Shown: positions 21,763-30,047, counted from the first letter of the stretch. The stretch: DNA of 62,411 bases from an uncultured Eubacteriales bacterium (GCA_934488615.1 CAKSSJ010000011.1:1-62411); one strand, 5' to 3'. Notes: generated from the letters alone by a model not told the origin. Numbers and translations are program-made.

Positions 21763-22788
21763 ATGAAAATACTTCAAAAAATCATCTGCGCAGTTGTTTC
21801 GCTGTCGGTATTTGCCGCGACAATGACATGTATGGCTACCTCATCATCGGCAGTTGCAAACACCCCCGGCGATGTAAACAGTGACGGCTCGGTAAACTCT
21901 TTTGATGCGCTTTCGGTCGTTAGATACTGCACGGGTGCCGATACACTCACCAAGGAAGAAATCGTTGCCGCAGATGTTGACCTTGACGGCAAGGTTACAT
22001 CAACCGACGCGCTCTATATTCTCCAGTTCTCGGCAGGAATTATTGACAGATTTCCGGCTCAGACGGATGCGGGCAGGATTCATATTATCGGCGATTTCTA
22101 CTATGACAAAGCAACCGGCAAGGTAACGAATACGGACGGCTCTGGCTTGCTCGGCTTCTCCTACGACGCAAAGGACGACGCATTTTACGCTTCAACCTAC
22201 GCATGGCAGAGAACCTTCGGCTATACATACCTTTATGATGTTGCCGCGCCGCTGATTTTCTGTAACTTTGACACAAGCCGCATCTTCTTTGAATACAACG
22301 ACATGGAGTGGATGATTCAGCTTTGGAAGGGTCAGTACGGCCTTATTCTCAACGGCTGTGAGATCGGCCTTTATTACCGCGACGTTGACGACGATGAGCT
22401 TATCGACGCAAACGGAAGAAAGTTTTACAAGTGCGCCGACGACGAAATGCTTGTTCAGATGGAGCTTACAATGTATAAGAACGACACAATGTTCTTCCAC
22501 CGCAGTAAGCAGTATTCATGGTGGCTGACAGGCTTCAAGCTCGGCAGACTTGCCGCTATGGGCTACACCGCAGAATCAACACAGGTTCTCAGCGTAAGCG
22601 CAACAATGTATTTCTCCGATGTTGATATGATGGAGGCGTTTATCGAGGGACTTGAGAACTGCAACGAGATCGAGCACAACGCGTCAAAGAGAGTTCGCAA
22701 CGTGAAGTTCGAAAACGGTAAGTTTGACAAGGGCAACGGCTACACAGTAAACAGAGCACAGCAGTCCGTCACCTTCTCGTGGAAATAA
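21763..22788 (+). CDS. Secreted protein with an N-terminal type I dockerin and a DUF4474 domain
   Basis: 341 residues. The signal peptide covers about 1-31; the dockerin at 37-95 has GDVNSDGSVNSFDALSVV and ADVDLDGKVTSTDALYIL. The rest matches DUF4474 as I know it: YASTYAWQRTFGYTYLYD, FEYNDMEWMIQLWKGQYG and LNGCEIGLYYRD are its typical blocks. DUF4474 has no known function; the Trp/Tyr-rich core suggests a ligand-binding fold. It is second in an operon with the Ig-like dockerin protein and ends at a strong terminator. The ribosome site is CAGGAGG, eight bases before ATG. Confidence 0.88.
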   Translation: MKILQKIICAVVSLSVFAATMTCMATSSSAVANTPGDVNSDGSVNSFDALSVVRYCTGADTLTKEEIVAADVDLDGKVTSTDALYILQFSAGIIDRFPAQTDAGRIHIIGDFYYDKATGKVTNTDGSGLLGFSYDAKDDAFYASTYAWQRTFGYTYLYDVAAPLIFCNFDTSRIFFEYNDMEWMIQLWKGQYGLILNGCEIGLYYRDVDDDELIDANGRKFYKCADDEMLVQMELTMYKNDTMFFHRSKQYSWWLTGFKLGRLAAMGYTAESTQVLSVSATMYFSDVDMMEAFIEGLENCNEIEHNASKRVRNVKFENGKFDKGNGYTVNRAQQSVTFSWK

Positions 22789-22808
22789 TGAAATAATAAT
22801 TTAACAGC

Positions 22809-22850
22809 AAATCCCTGCCGCAGTATAACAGCCGCGGCAGGGATTTTTTA
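22809..22850 (+). terminator. Terminator of the dockerin operon
   Basis: AAATCCCTGCCGC and GCGGCAGGGATTT stem, then TTTT. Confidence 0.9.
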
Positions 22851-22885
22851 TGCTTGCAAAAAGCGCACAAGCATTGGACTTATCA

Positions 22886-23123
22886 AAAGCTTAGCCTCCC
22901 CTTGGTTAAGTCATGGGGAGGCTGAAATAATAAAGTCCGTAGAAGCCTATCCTTGGCTCCCCCTGCATGGACAGCATTATAGAGTCAGAAGAAACCTCTT
23001 CTCGGCGCCCCTGTAGGGTAGCGAAGTGTCGGCGCGGTAGTGAATGACAGTCCGGTGGACTGTCAGAGCCGCGACGTGACCGAGCCGCAGCGAGACGCTG
23101 TCGGCGAAGCTGACTGAGGGAGT
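22886..23123 (+). repeat. Dispersed structured repeat, copy 3, with a flanking short repeat
   Basis: The 120-bp core is 23004-23123, with GACAGTCC-GGT-GGACTGTC at 23046-23064. Upstream, 22886-22950 repeats the GGGGAGGCTGAAAT and TAAAGTCCGTAGAAG blocks seen at 10470-10505. No gene is visible between 22851 and 23302. Confidence 0.85.
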
Positions 23124-23206
23124 AAGTTCAAGTGAACAGATAAAAGCAAAGTGTGAAAAGAAGCGGTAGCTTTGCGATGCAAAAAAGGTTAATGAAATTA
23201 GATACA

Positions 23207-23237
23207 ATTACGGGGCGTGCAATGCACGCCCCGTAAT
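23207..23237. repeat. Perfect GC-rich palindrome
   Basis: ATTACGGGGCGTGC, AAT, then its exact complement. There is no T-run on either strand. It lies downstream of the minus-strand lipoprotein gene. Confidence 0.7.
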
Positions 23238-23302
23238 GATTCAATATTACAAATATTCTGCACAAAAAATATACGTCAAATTTCCACGGTGCTTACAGCA
23301 AA

Positions 23303-23737
23303 TTACGCGAAGCCATGGTCGATATGCTCCCATCTGCCGCCCTGCTTTTTGCCCATGATCCAAATCCAATTGTCATACGTCGAGTTCGGATTCAGTGAGC
23401 CGTCGCCGCCGAACGAATCCGTATCGAACGAGGAGACAAGGACTATCACCTTATCGTAATCACTGCCGTTATCTTTTCTGTATACCGTTTCGTCGAGCGA
23501 TTCGGTATCGCCTGCATATGTTATTTTCGTAAGCGTACAGCCGCCGAATTCCTTTTTGAAATAGTTCTCAACAGCCTTTATTGCGGAATTGATCTCATCA
23601 TCGGAATAAAGCTTCGACGCTTCCCATTTTTCGACCTTGACGCTTTTCACATCACCCGTTTTATTCAGCTGAACATTACAAGCCGACATTGAAAACAGAA
23701 ACGTAACACTGAGCAAAATGCAAATCAGTCTTTTCAT
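23303..23737 (-). CDS. Small lipoprotein, DUF4829-like
   Basis: A 144-residue lipoprotein. Residues 1-19 are a lipoprotein signal with lipobox SMSAC. The mature part has the segment SDDEINSAIKAVENYFKKEF and CTLTKITYAGDTES, followed by a VIVLVSSFDTDS strand and a Trp-rich end. This resembles the DUF4829 domain of Clostridia lipoproteins (recognised from memory). The ATG at 23737 follows AAGGAGG; earlier ATGs overlap the upstream gene. It is directly downstream of, and co-transcribed with, an eight-helix membrane protein. No function is known. Confidence 0.65.
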   Translation of the reverse strand: MKRLICILLSVTFLFSMSACNVQLNKTGDVKSVKVEKWEASKLYSDDEINSAIKAVENYFKKEFGGCTLTKITYAGDTESLDETVYRKDNGSDYDKVIVLVSSFDTDSFGGDGSLNPNSTYDNWIWIMGKKQGGRWEHIDHGFA

Positions 23738-23757
23738 TTTGATTTCCTCCTTAATCA

Positions 23758-24579
23758 TCAAACCAAAGCAGGCTGTTTTTTCTCTGCTTTTTTAACGTCA
23801 AAAATGCTCGTGAAATTGACGAGGAACAGAAGCAGGTATGTTGCCCACATCGGCAGGCTCTCGATAATTCCGTCCTTGCCGACCGTTGCAAGCAGGACGA
23901 GCATTGCAACAAGAACCGCACAGAAAACAACAGTCAGCGCAATGAACTTTTTGTTCCTCGTTTTCGCCATGTGCAAAAGGAACATGACGATCGGAGCGGC
24001 ACAGCAGAACGCAAACACAAGCGCACCCGTCCAGTGCGACATACATCTCAGCGACGTGAGTATAAGATCCTCGCCTGCCGACGGAACATTGATAGTAACA
24101 AACATCGCTGCACAGCCGACCGAGCCGCTTATGATTCCGCCTCTGTTGCTGTAGCCGAATTTGCGATACATATAAATTGTATTGACAAAAATCGAGATCG
24201 GCGCAAAAATTCCCCACATCTTGAAATGCCACGGATATTCAAGTCCTATCATGCTTGCCGTGAACTCGGACGGATTCTTAAAAAAGCCGTACCATGTGAT
24301 GAAAACGCATCCGAAAATAAGGCTTATCAGAGCGAATACTTTATCGCCCTTGCCAAGCTTACCGTAAAGATACCTGTTGAGCAGAAATATGTAAAGAAGC
24401 ATTATCACGCATGAGCCTGCGACCCAAATCGGATAATAAATCGGCTTGAGAATTCCCGTGTCGGCGGCAGGATATGTGTCCGCATTCATGAAGAAGCACA
24501 TCCAGACCGCATAAATCGCAGTGAAAACAAGCCACATGATCGAATAGCCCTTTGAAATTTTCATATTATTCTTTTGCAT
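23758..24579 (-). CDS. Integral membrane protein of unknown function, about eight helices
   Basis: This 273-residue protein consists almost entirely of hydrophobic helices, about eight, with short loops and a basic C-terminus (KKAEKKQ). Charged or polar residues within helices include a Trp/Tyr-rich WHFKMWGIFAPISIF. I do not recognise the family; DUF998/Frag1-like proteins have a similar layout, but nothing decisive links it to them. The ATG at 24579 follows AGGAGGGAT. It overlaps the frame of the lipoprotein gene downstream and probably forms an operon with it. A promoter sits at 24599-24627, inside an inverted repeat that includes the ribosome site. Confidence 0.6.
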   Translation of the reverse strand: MQKNNMKISKGYSIMWLVFTAIYAVWMCFFMNADTYPAADTGILKPIYYPIWVAGSCVIMLLYIFLLNRYLYGKLGKGDKVFALISLIFGCVFITWYGFFKNPSEFTASMIGLEYPWHFKMWGIFAPISIFVNTIYMYRKFGYSNRGGIISGSVGCAAMFVTINVPSAGEDLILTSLRCMSHWTGALVFAFCCAAPIVMFLLHMAKTRNKKFIALTVVFCAVLVAMLVLLATVGKDGIIESLPMWATYLLLFLVNFTSIFDVKKAEKKQPALV

Positions 24580-24586
24580 AAAAATC

Positions 24587-24618
24587 CCTCCTGTCTCAAT
24601 TATACAAGAAAGGAGGGA
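24587..24618 (-). promoter_or_regulatory. Inverted repeat pairing with the ribosome site
   Basis: ATCCCTCCT and AGGAGGGAT flank 14 bases that contain the -10 box. In transcripts started upstream (for example readthrough from tadA) the ribosome site of the membrane-protein gene would be masked; in transcripts from its own promoter it would be free. Confidence 0.4.
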
Positions 24619-24627
24619 TTTTGACAA
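24599..24627 (-). promoter_or_regulatory. Promoter of the membrane protein / lipoprotein pair
   Basis: Minus strand TTGTCA, 17 bases, TATAAT. Confidence 0.65.
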
Positions 24628-24630
24628 CTA

Positions 24631-25080
24631 TTATTTTTTTCTGAGCCTTTTGAAAAAGTCCGTGAGAAGCGCCGCGCACTCCTCCTGCATAACCCCCGAA
24701 ACGACCTCGGGCTTATGGTTATAGGGAAGCGAGAACAGATTGACCACACTGCCGCAGGAGCCTGCTTTATAGTCCGACGCGCCGTAAACGAGCCGCTTTA
24801 TCCTGCTGTTGATTATCGCGCCCGTACACATCGGGCACGGTTCAAGCGTAACATACATGTCGCACTGCCAGAGCCGCCAGCCGCCTAAGGTGCGGCAAGC
24901 CTCGTTTATCGCTTCGATTTCAGCATGGGCGAGCGCATTTTTGCTTATCTCACGGCGGTTTCTGCCCGTCCCGACAATTTTGCCGTCAAACACAACGACC
25001 GCACCGACGGGCACCTCGCCCTCCTCCGCCGCTTCCTTGGCAAGGGCTATTGCCCGATTCATAAAAAATTCGTCATTCAT
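24631..25080 (-). CDS. tadA: tRNA-specific adenosine deaminase
   Basis: 149 residues. The cytidine/deoxycytidylate-deaminase fold carries the zinc motif HAE (H52, E54) and PCPMC (C82, C85). TadA converts the wobble adenosine of tRNA-Arg(ACG) to inosine. The sequence NRREISKNALAHAEIEAIN and the C-terminal helix TDFFKRLRKK match the tRNA-specific branch rather than free-nucleoside deaminases. The start at 25080 follows AAGAGGG. It lies 12 bases downstream of a CPBP-family protease gene and may be co-transcribed with it. Confidence 0.96.
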   Translation of the reverse strand: MNDEFFMNRAIALAKEAAEEGEVPVGAVVVFDGKIVGTGRNRREISKNALAHAEIEAINEACRTLGGWRLWQCDMYVTLEPCPMCTGAIINSRIKRLVYGASDYKAGSCGSVVNLFSLPYNHKPEVVSGVMQEECAALLTDFFKRLRKK

Positions 25081-25092
25081 TCAACAGCCCTC

Positions 25093-26274
25093 TTATTTGC
25101 TCAGCGGAGATATCATAACAAAATACATCATAAAGAATGCGGAAATCACGGTGATAACAATTGAGAAGTTGTACATTGCATTCTTTTTGATCCTCTGATC
25201 GCGCCTTGCGTTGAGCGAGCCCTTGATGATCAGAAATGCGACAAGGGCTATCATCGCAACGGTGAAAAGCACACCGCCTGCGGAGGTGATATTCGTGAAC
25301 GAAAGCGAAGTGAAAAGAGAAATCAAAAGCGAAATAACGACCGTCGGCGTGCAGAAAACGGTTGAAAGCTTCAGATTGCCGCCTATCTCGTCCGTCTGCT
25401 TTGAGAGCCTCTTCGGCTTCAGCCTCATGAAAAGTATGAATGCGATCACGCCGATAATCAGTATCGCTCCCTCGATCGCATAGAAGAAGAACATGTCGTT
25501 TTCGGAGTGGTTCGTATAGTAAATCGAAATTATTGTCGCGGAAAGATTGTTAAGGAAATGTATAGCGACCGAGGTCCATATCGAATCCGTGATGATCGCA
25601 AAATAGCCGAGCGCAAGACCTGCAATAAACGCAAAGGGAATCTGCACCATGTTGCCGTGGAGAGCGGCAAAAAGCACCGCCGAAACAACTATCGCAAACC
25701 TGTCGCCGTATTTTCTCAAGGGCTGCATAACGACGCCTCTCATCGCGAATTCCTCAACGAGCGGAGGAATGAAAGCATAAGCGACGATTTGCATGGCATA
25801 GCCGAGCGGAGTGCTTGCGTCAAGTCCCTCGGGCTTTTCGAAATCAACTCCCGCCGAATTGACAAAGGCAGAGAAAACCGACGTTGCCCTATCGCCGAGC
25901 GAGCAGACAAGCAAGCCGGCAAATACCGAAAACATGAAAAGCTCCTTCGATTTCGGCAGATCGAAAATATCGACGCTGTTTTTCTCCTCGCGGTTATAAA
26001 GAGCATAGACCAGAACGAACGGCAGGAGCACATATATAAGCGGCGCAACAGCCGAGATTCCCGTCTGGAACAATGCGTCCGACTGATAAAGCGAGTACAG
26101 GCCGAAAATTTGCAGCAGCGCGGCAACGGCATACTGCATCAGCGTAAAGCAGACCATTCCGCAGCCGATGATAAAGCCGAGCCTGCGAAGCTGCTTCACC
26201 TTGGTGTCAACCAGCGGATTGTAAGTGCCGAACATATTATAAAGGTTTTGATAATACGAATACTGATTATCCAT
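25093..26274 (-). CDS. CPBP-family intramembrane metalloprotease
   Basis: A 393-residue membrane protein with about ten helices. The CPBP (CaaX protease / bacteriocin-processing) motifs are present: VEEFAMRG (EExxxR), FAALHG and a later HFLNN, giving the Glu, Glu, Arg, His, His set of the glutamate intramembrane protease family. These proteins cleave within the membrane and often serve in peptide maturation or bacteriocin immunity. No peptide precursor is evident nearby, so the substrate is unknown. The start at 26274 follows AGAGGTG. tadA follows closely. Confidence 0.9.
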   Translation of the reverse strand: MDNQYSYYQNLYNMFGTYNPLVDTKVKQLRRLGFIIGCGMVCFTLMQYAVAALLQIFGLYSLYQSDALFQTGISAVAPLIYVLLPFVLVYALYNREEKNSVDIFDLPKSKELFMFSVFAGLLVCSLGDRATSVFSAFVNSAGVDFEKPEGLDASTPLGYAMQIVAYAFIPPLVEEFAMRGVVMQPLRKYGDRFAIVVSAVLFAALHGNMVQIPFAFIAGLALGYFAIITDSIWTSVAIHFLNNLSATIISIYYTNHSENDMFFFYAIEGAILIIGVIAFILFMRLKPKRLSKQTDEIGGNLKLSTVFCTPTVVISLLISLFTSLSFTNITSAGGVLFTVAMIALVAFLIIKGSLNARRDQRIKKNAMYNFSIVITVISAFFMMYFVMISPLSK

Positions 26275-26387
26275 ATTGCACCTCTTTTCGATGTTTTATT
26301 TATATATTATATCTTATAATTATTGTTTTATCAAGGCGGTAAACTGTGAACTTTTTGAAAACAAATTTACCGAAAAAAATATATATC

Positions 26388-26416
26388 TTGTTTTTTATGT
26401 TATTTTAATGTATAAT
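26388..26416 (+). promoter_or_regulatory. Promoter of the 26447 gene
   Basis: TTGTTT, 17 bases, TATAAT, 30 bases before the start codon. Confidence 0.6.
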
Positions 26417-26446
26417 GTGATTTACACTATTCAAGGAGATGGTTCA

Positions 26447-28189
26447 ATGGATCCCATTAAGGTAGATTTCACGGGCGGCGGCTCAGAGAAAGGCCCCGAT
26501 AAAAAAACAGGTATTGTTATCCCTCCCGAGAAAAAGGGACTTAAAATTGTTATCAACATCATTTTGACGGCTATATTTGGCGGCATTTTCTATTATTTTA
26601 TGCTTCCCGTTATGAATTTCAAGGACATCAAAATGTATATCTTCTTCGGCGCGATCGCCGTTGTTTACTGCGCGATCAACTATGTTACCAGCGGTGCGCT
26701 GAAAACTCCCGACTATGCGCCGTATGCGAAAAAATCCTCGCTTGTGCCGAAAATTCTCATCGGCGTTCTTGCGGCAGTCGTTGTAGTCGGCTTGCTCATT
26801 TCGTCGGTATTCTTCCGCGCTTCGAGCTATTCAAAGATAATCGACGTGCAGACGGGCGACTTTGCAAAAGAGGTTGACGAGGCTGATTTCGCAACCGTTC
26901 CCGTAATCGACGAGAGCACGACCTCGGTTATGGCTGAGAGAGCGCTTTCCGACCTTTCAAAGCTCGGCTACGTTTCTCAGTTCACGGTTCAGCCGAAATA
27001 TTATCAGATCAACTATCACGATACTCCCGTCAGAGTTTCATCTCTCCAGTATTCAAACATCATCAAGTGGCTCACCAACGCAAAGAACGGACTTCCGGCT
27101 TACGTTATCGTTGACGCAAGAACGCAGAAATCCACCCTTGTTGAGGTCAAGGACGGCATGAAGTATTCAACCGCCGACCACTTTGCACACTATGTAACAC
27201 GTCACGTTCGTTTCAAGTATCCGACCTATCTTCTCGACGAGCCGACCTTTGAAATTGACGAATCGGGTCACCCCTACTGGATTTTCGCAAAGCTTGATAA
27301 GACCATCGGTCTTTTCGGCGGTACTGATGTAACGGGCGCAATCATCGTTGACAGCGTAACGGGCGAATGTACGGAATATTCGATCGACGAAATAAGAACT
27401 AACAACGATCTTGAATGGATCGACCGTATTTATTCCGCCGACCTGCTTGTTGAGCAGTTCGACTATTACGGAAGATATCAGCGCGGCTTCTGGAACTCCG
27501 TTCTCGGTCAGAAGGATACCTATTCAACGACCGAGGGCTATTCCTACCTCGCAATGAACGATGACGTTTATATGTACACGGGCGTTACCTCGCTGACGAA
27601 CGACGAATCGCTCACAGGCTTCGTCCTCATCAATCAGCGCACCAAGGAAGCCAAGTATTACAGCACCTCGGGCGCAAAGGAAACCTCGGCGCAGTCCTCG
27701 GCAGAGGGTCTTGTTCAGCAGTATGAATATGAGGCTTCGTTTCCGCTTCTTCTCAACATCGACGGCGAGCCGACCTACTTCATGTCGCTCAAGGATTCCA
27801 GCAAGCTCGTCAAGGGCTATGCGATGATCAACGTCGGACAGTATTCAATCGGCGCAACGGGCAGCACGCTCACAAGCTGTATTGAAAATTACGTTGCAGA
27901 GCTTGCCAAGAACAACATCAAGGTAAGCGTTGACACAGACAACATCAAGGACGACACCGCAAATAATGAGCAGAAGGATATCACCGTTACGGGTAAGGTT
28001 ACGGATATCCGAACCGCTGTTATCGGCGGCGAGAGCGTTTATTACGTCAAGCTCGACTCCTCCGAAAGCTATTATTCGGTCAAGGCGGCAGACTTTGAGA
28101 ATATCGTACTCGTAAACAGCGGCGATACCGTTACACTCACCGTAACAACCGATAAGGGCACAATAATCCCCGTCTCCGGACTTAAATAA
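26447..28189 (+). CDS. Membrane protein with a large soluble region and an OB-like C-terminal domain
   Basis: 580 residues. After a charged, Gly-rich N-terminus there are three membrane helices (about 32-52, 58-78 and 100-120). The remaining 450 residues are probably outside the cell. Two repeated-looking segments (YVIVDARTQKSTLVEV and AIIVDSVTGECTEYS) suggest a duplicated PepSY-like strand pattern, and the final 70 residues (VTGKVTDIRTAVIGGESVYYVK...GDTVTLTV) look like an OB fold. I do not recognise a named family. The ATG at 26447 follows AAGGAGA; the longer frame upstream covers the promoter. It is monocistronic and ends at a terminator. Confidence 0.7.
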   Translation: MDPIKVDFTGGGSEKGPDKKTGIVIPPEKKGLKIVINIILTAIFGGIFYYFMLPVMNFKDIKMYIFFGAIAVVYCAINYVTSGALKTPDYAPYAKKSSLVPKILIGVLAAVVVVGLLISSVFFRASSYSKIIDVQTGDFAKEVDEADFATVPVIDESTTSVMAERALSDLSKLGYVSQFTVQPKYYQINYHDTPVRVSSLQYSNIIKWLTNAKNGLPAYVIVDARTQKSTLVEVKDGMKYSTADHFAHYVTRHVRFKYPTYLLDEPTFEIDESGHPYWIFAKLDKTIGLFGGTDVTGAIIVDSVTGECTEYSIDEIRTNNDLEWIDRIYSADLLVEQFDYYGRYQRGFWNSVLGQKDTYSTTEGYSYLAMNDDVYMYTGVTSLTNDESLTGFVLINQRTKEAKYYSTSGAKETSAQSSAEGLVQQYEYEASFPLLLNIDGEPTYFMSLKDSSKLVKGYAMINVGQYSIGATGSTLTSCIENYVAELAKNNIKVSVDTDNIKDDTANNEQKDITVTGKVTDIRTAVIGGESVYYVKLDSSESYYSVKAADFENIVLVNSGDTVTLTVTTDKGTIIPVSGLK

Positions 28190-28201
28190 AACAGCATAAA
28201 A

Positions 28202-28236
28202 AATCATCCCTGCGAAGCAATTCGCAGGGATTTTTT
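28202..28236. terminator. Bidirectional terminator
   Basis: AATCATCCCTGCGAA and TTCGCAGGGATTTTTT stem-loop between convergent genes, with T-runs on both strands. Confidence 0.88.
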
Positions 28237-28247
28237 ATGGCTTATAT

Positions 28248-29450
28248 TTATTCCTGAATGTCGCTCGGTTCGGCGTCATTTGAAGAATTCTTCTTTTTAC
28301 TTTTTAAGTTCTGAATAAAACGCTTATAGAAGGCCAATCTGGCTCTGAAAAACCATATACGGCTTTGGAAAAATCCTAATACCAATTCAGATCCGCCGGA
28401 GCTTACCCATCCGTTAGATCCTCCCTGAGCCATAGCTTCTCTTATAGAGCCTTCCTTATACTTTAAAGGATCCTCCACTCCTCTGTAATTAGCATTGTTA
28501 ATCATATACATCGGGAATGAACTGCCCTTTATATTGGCGTAGGTCGCTATGATCAGCAGGGGCAAGCAAATACCTGAGGTGATAAAAGAAATTACGCCGT
28601 AGAATATCACGGTAATGAGTGTGTGGAAGATAATATACGGCCACTTTTTTATTCTGAATGTTTCGTATTGATCCTTGTCGCAAAGCTCCAGCAAATCATT
28701 GCAGGTGTCCAGACTGGCCTGAAAATCTTCAAGCGTAAGCAGATCCTTTGCTTTCGTGCAGTATTCCCTGACATCATTTATATCCGAAAGATATATAAAG
28801 CCCGGCGATGTACCTGCCGAGGGATCCTCAAAATCGTCGGGCACATCGACGACATAAGTTTTGCTCAATTCAACATATATTGCGCCTAACGTGTTTTTAA
28901 GATATGTGTTATTATCTGTAATACTGATAAAATATTCGCATTTGTCAATAGCGGCGGCATAACTCTCCGTGAACATAAGATAATACGCTACATATGCCAT
29001 AAAAACTGTGTTTTCAGGATCGTTTTCCAGCGCCCTGTTAAAATACATCATTGCCGTTTCAGCGTCGTTATCACCTAAAATGAATCTGCCGTAATTTTGT
29101 AAAGCAAAAGCGAACCGCGGATTGATCGCAATAGACTGTTCATATCCCTTGCGAGCCATTTCCCTGTCACCCCATGCTTCTTTAGCCATCGCATACGCCA
29201 CCCATGCCAATTCATTTGACATATTACGGTCAACTAAATCCTGAGCCAGCTGCATAGCCTCAGCAGTTCTGTTCTTTTCAATATAAGACATTATTTCCTC
29301 AAACAGATTTTCGTCAGACGCAGACAATCTGTTTAAAACTTTGGCAAACCGATATATTCCAAAGCAGTAACAACCGTCATTTTCCAATGTGTTTGTGTAC
29401 TGGACGTTATAATCAGGCAATTTGTTCGTCACATTTATTTCTTCAGGCAT
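28248..29450 (-). CDS. TPR-repeat protein with a C-terminal membrane hairpin
   Basis: 400 residues. The N-terminal 200 residues contain tetratricopeptide-type repeats (AWGDREMARKGYEQSIAINP, AETAMMYFNRALENDPENTV, AAAIDKCEYFISI). Then come a variable linker, one or two membrane segments at about 270-305 (IIFHTLITVIFYGVISFI), and a basic cytoplasmic tail with RFIQNLKSKKK. It is probably a membrane-tethered protein-interaction scaffold. The ATG at 29450 follows AGGAGG. Two small Cys-rich genes lie just upstream on the same strand. No domain gives a specific function. Confidence 0.75.
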   Translation of the reverse strand: MPEEINVTNKLPDYNVQYTNTLENDGCYCFGIYRFAKVLNRLSASDENLFEEIMSYIEKNRTAEAMQLAQDLVDRNMSNELAWVAYAMAKEAWGDREMARKGYEQSIAINPRFAFALQNYGRFILGDNDAETAMMYFNRALENDPENTVFMAYVAYYLMFTESYAAAIDKCEYFISITDNNTYLKNTLGAIYVELSKTYVVDVPDDFEDPSAGTSPGFIYLSDINDVREYCTKAKDLLTLEDFQASLDTCNDLLELCDKDQYETFRIKKWPYIIFHTLITVIFYGVISFITSGICLPLLIIATYANIKGSSFPMYMINNANYRGVEDPLKYKEGSIREAMAQGGSNGWVSSGGSELVLGFFQSRIWFFRARLAFYKRFIQNLKSKKKNSSNDAEPSDIQE

Positions 29451-29550
29451 GTTTACTTCCTCCTATAGCTTATTTTAAATGCTATTGTTTTTAGTTTAAT
29501 TTATTTGTTACTTTATAAGTAATTCCTTCCGTCCCATTAAAAGCAATTTT

Positions 29551-29748
29551 TCATTCCCTAAAATTTTTTGCCTTATCCTGATAAATAGGACATTGCTTGT
29601 ATTCTTCGCCGTATTCGGCATCGCACACATACTTGACCTTTGGATCGTAAGACTCAATTTTCTGTTCGCTGAGGGAACAAAAATAGATCGGATTGTTAAA
29701 AATTCCATTCATCATATGCGCGAGTTTTAAATTCGGGCATCTCGACAT
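29551..29748 (-). CDS. Small Cys-rich protein, paralogue A
   Basis: 65 residues, soluble. It starts MSRCPNLKL and has CSLSE in the middle and DPKVKYVCDAEYGEEYKQCPIYQ near the end. The four Cys are spaced like a small metal-binding or iron-sulfur knuckle. It aligns with the neighbouring 58-residue protein at 29816 over the whole length. The ATG at 29748 follows AAAGGGAAATAAAT; the longer frame overlaps the paralogue. I recognise no family. It lies between the paralogue and the TPR gene. Confidence 0.7.
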   Translation of the reverse strand: MSRCPNLKLAHMMNGIFNNPIYFCSLSEQKIESYDPKVKYVCDAEYGEEYKQCPIYQDKAKNFRE

Positions 29749-29780
29749 ATTTATTTCCCTTTCCGATAATACAAAATACA

Positions 29781-29807
29781 TCTGCGGAGCAAAAAGCACT
29801 CCGCAGA
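29781..29807 (-). terminator. Hairpin between the two Cys-rich genes
   Basis: TCTGCGGAG, 9 bases, CTCCGCAGA, followed on the minus strand by a short T-rich stretch. It may be a partial terminator or a processing site. Confidence 0.55.
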
Positions 29808-29815
29808 CGTTTGCG

Positions 29816-29992
29816 TTATGCGTATCTCTGATAAACAGGGCAATCCTTATAATGCTCACCGTAATCTGCTTTACACATGCATTTAACCCTCGGATCATCA
29901 ACGTCCATACGCGCGCCCGTCAGACCGCATATGAATTTACAATCGCTATACCATGTATGACTTTCAAATTTTACTTTCGGACAGTCTGCCAT
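29816..29992 (-). CDS. Small Cys-rich protein, paralogue B (58 aa)
   Basis: This 58-residue gene is very short but well supported: it has a GGAGGTG ribosome site, a consensus promoter at 30019-30047, and clear similarity to its neighbour. It starts MADCPKVKF, has CKFICG in the middle and DPRVKCMCKADYGEHYKDCP before the end. It has six Cys against four in paralogue A, including a CxC pair. The conserved frame is CP-x-(V/L)K, a middle Cys pair, DP(K/R)VK, C-x-A-(D/E)-YGE, YK-x-CP-(V/I)-YQ. A role in metal binding or redox is an inference. Confidence 0.75.
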   Translation of the reverse strand: MADCPKVKFESHTWYSDCKFICGLTGARMDVDDPRVKCMCKADYGEHYKDCPVYQRYA

Positions 29993-30018
29993 TGTTTTTC
30001 ACCTCCCTTTTTTCTATA

Positions 30019-30047
30019 ATTATATATCCATAGATTTAATTTGTCAA
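30019..30047 (-). promoter_or_regulatory. Promoter of the Cys-rich gene pair
   Basis: Minus strand TTGACA, 17 bases, TATAAT, 27 bases before the start codon. Confidence 0.8.

Noticed and set aside
26276..26446. N-terminal extension of the 26447 membrane protein
   Set aside because: It covers the probable promoter at 26388-26416 and has no ribosome site.
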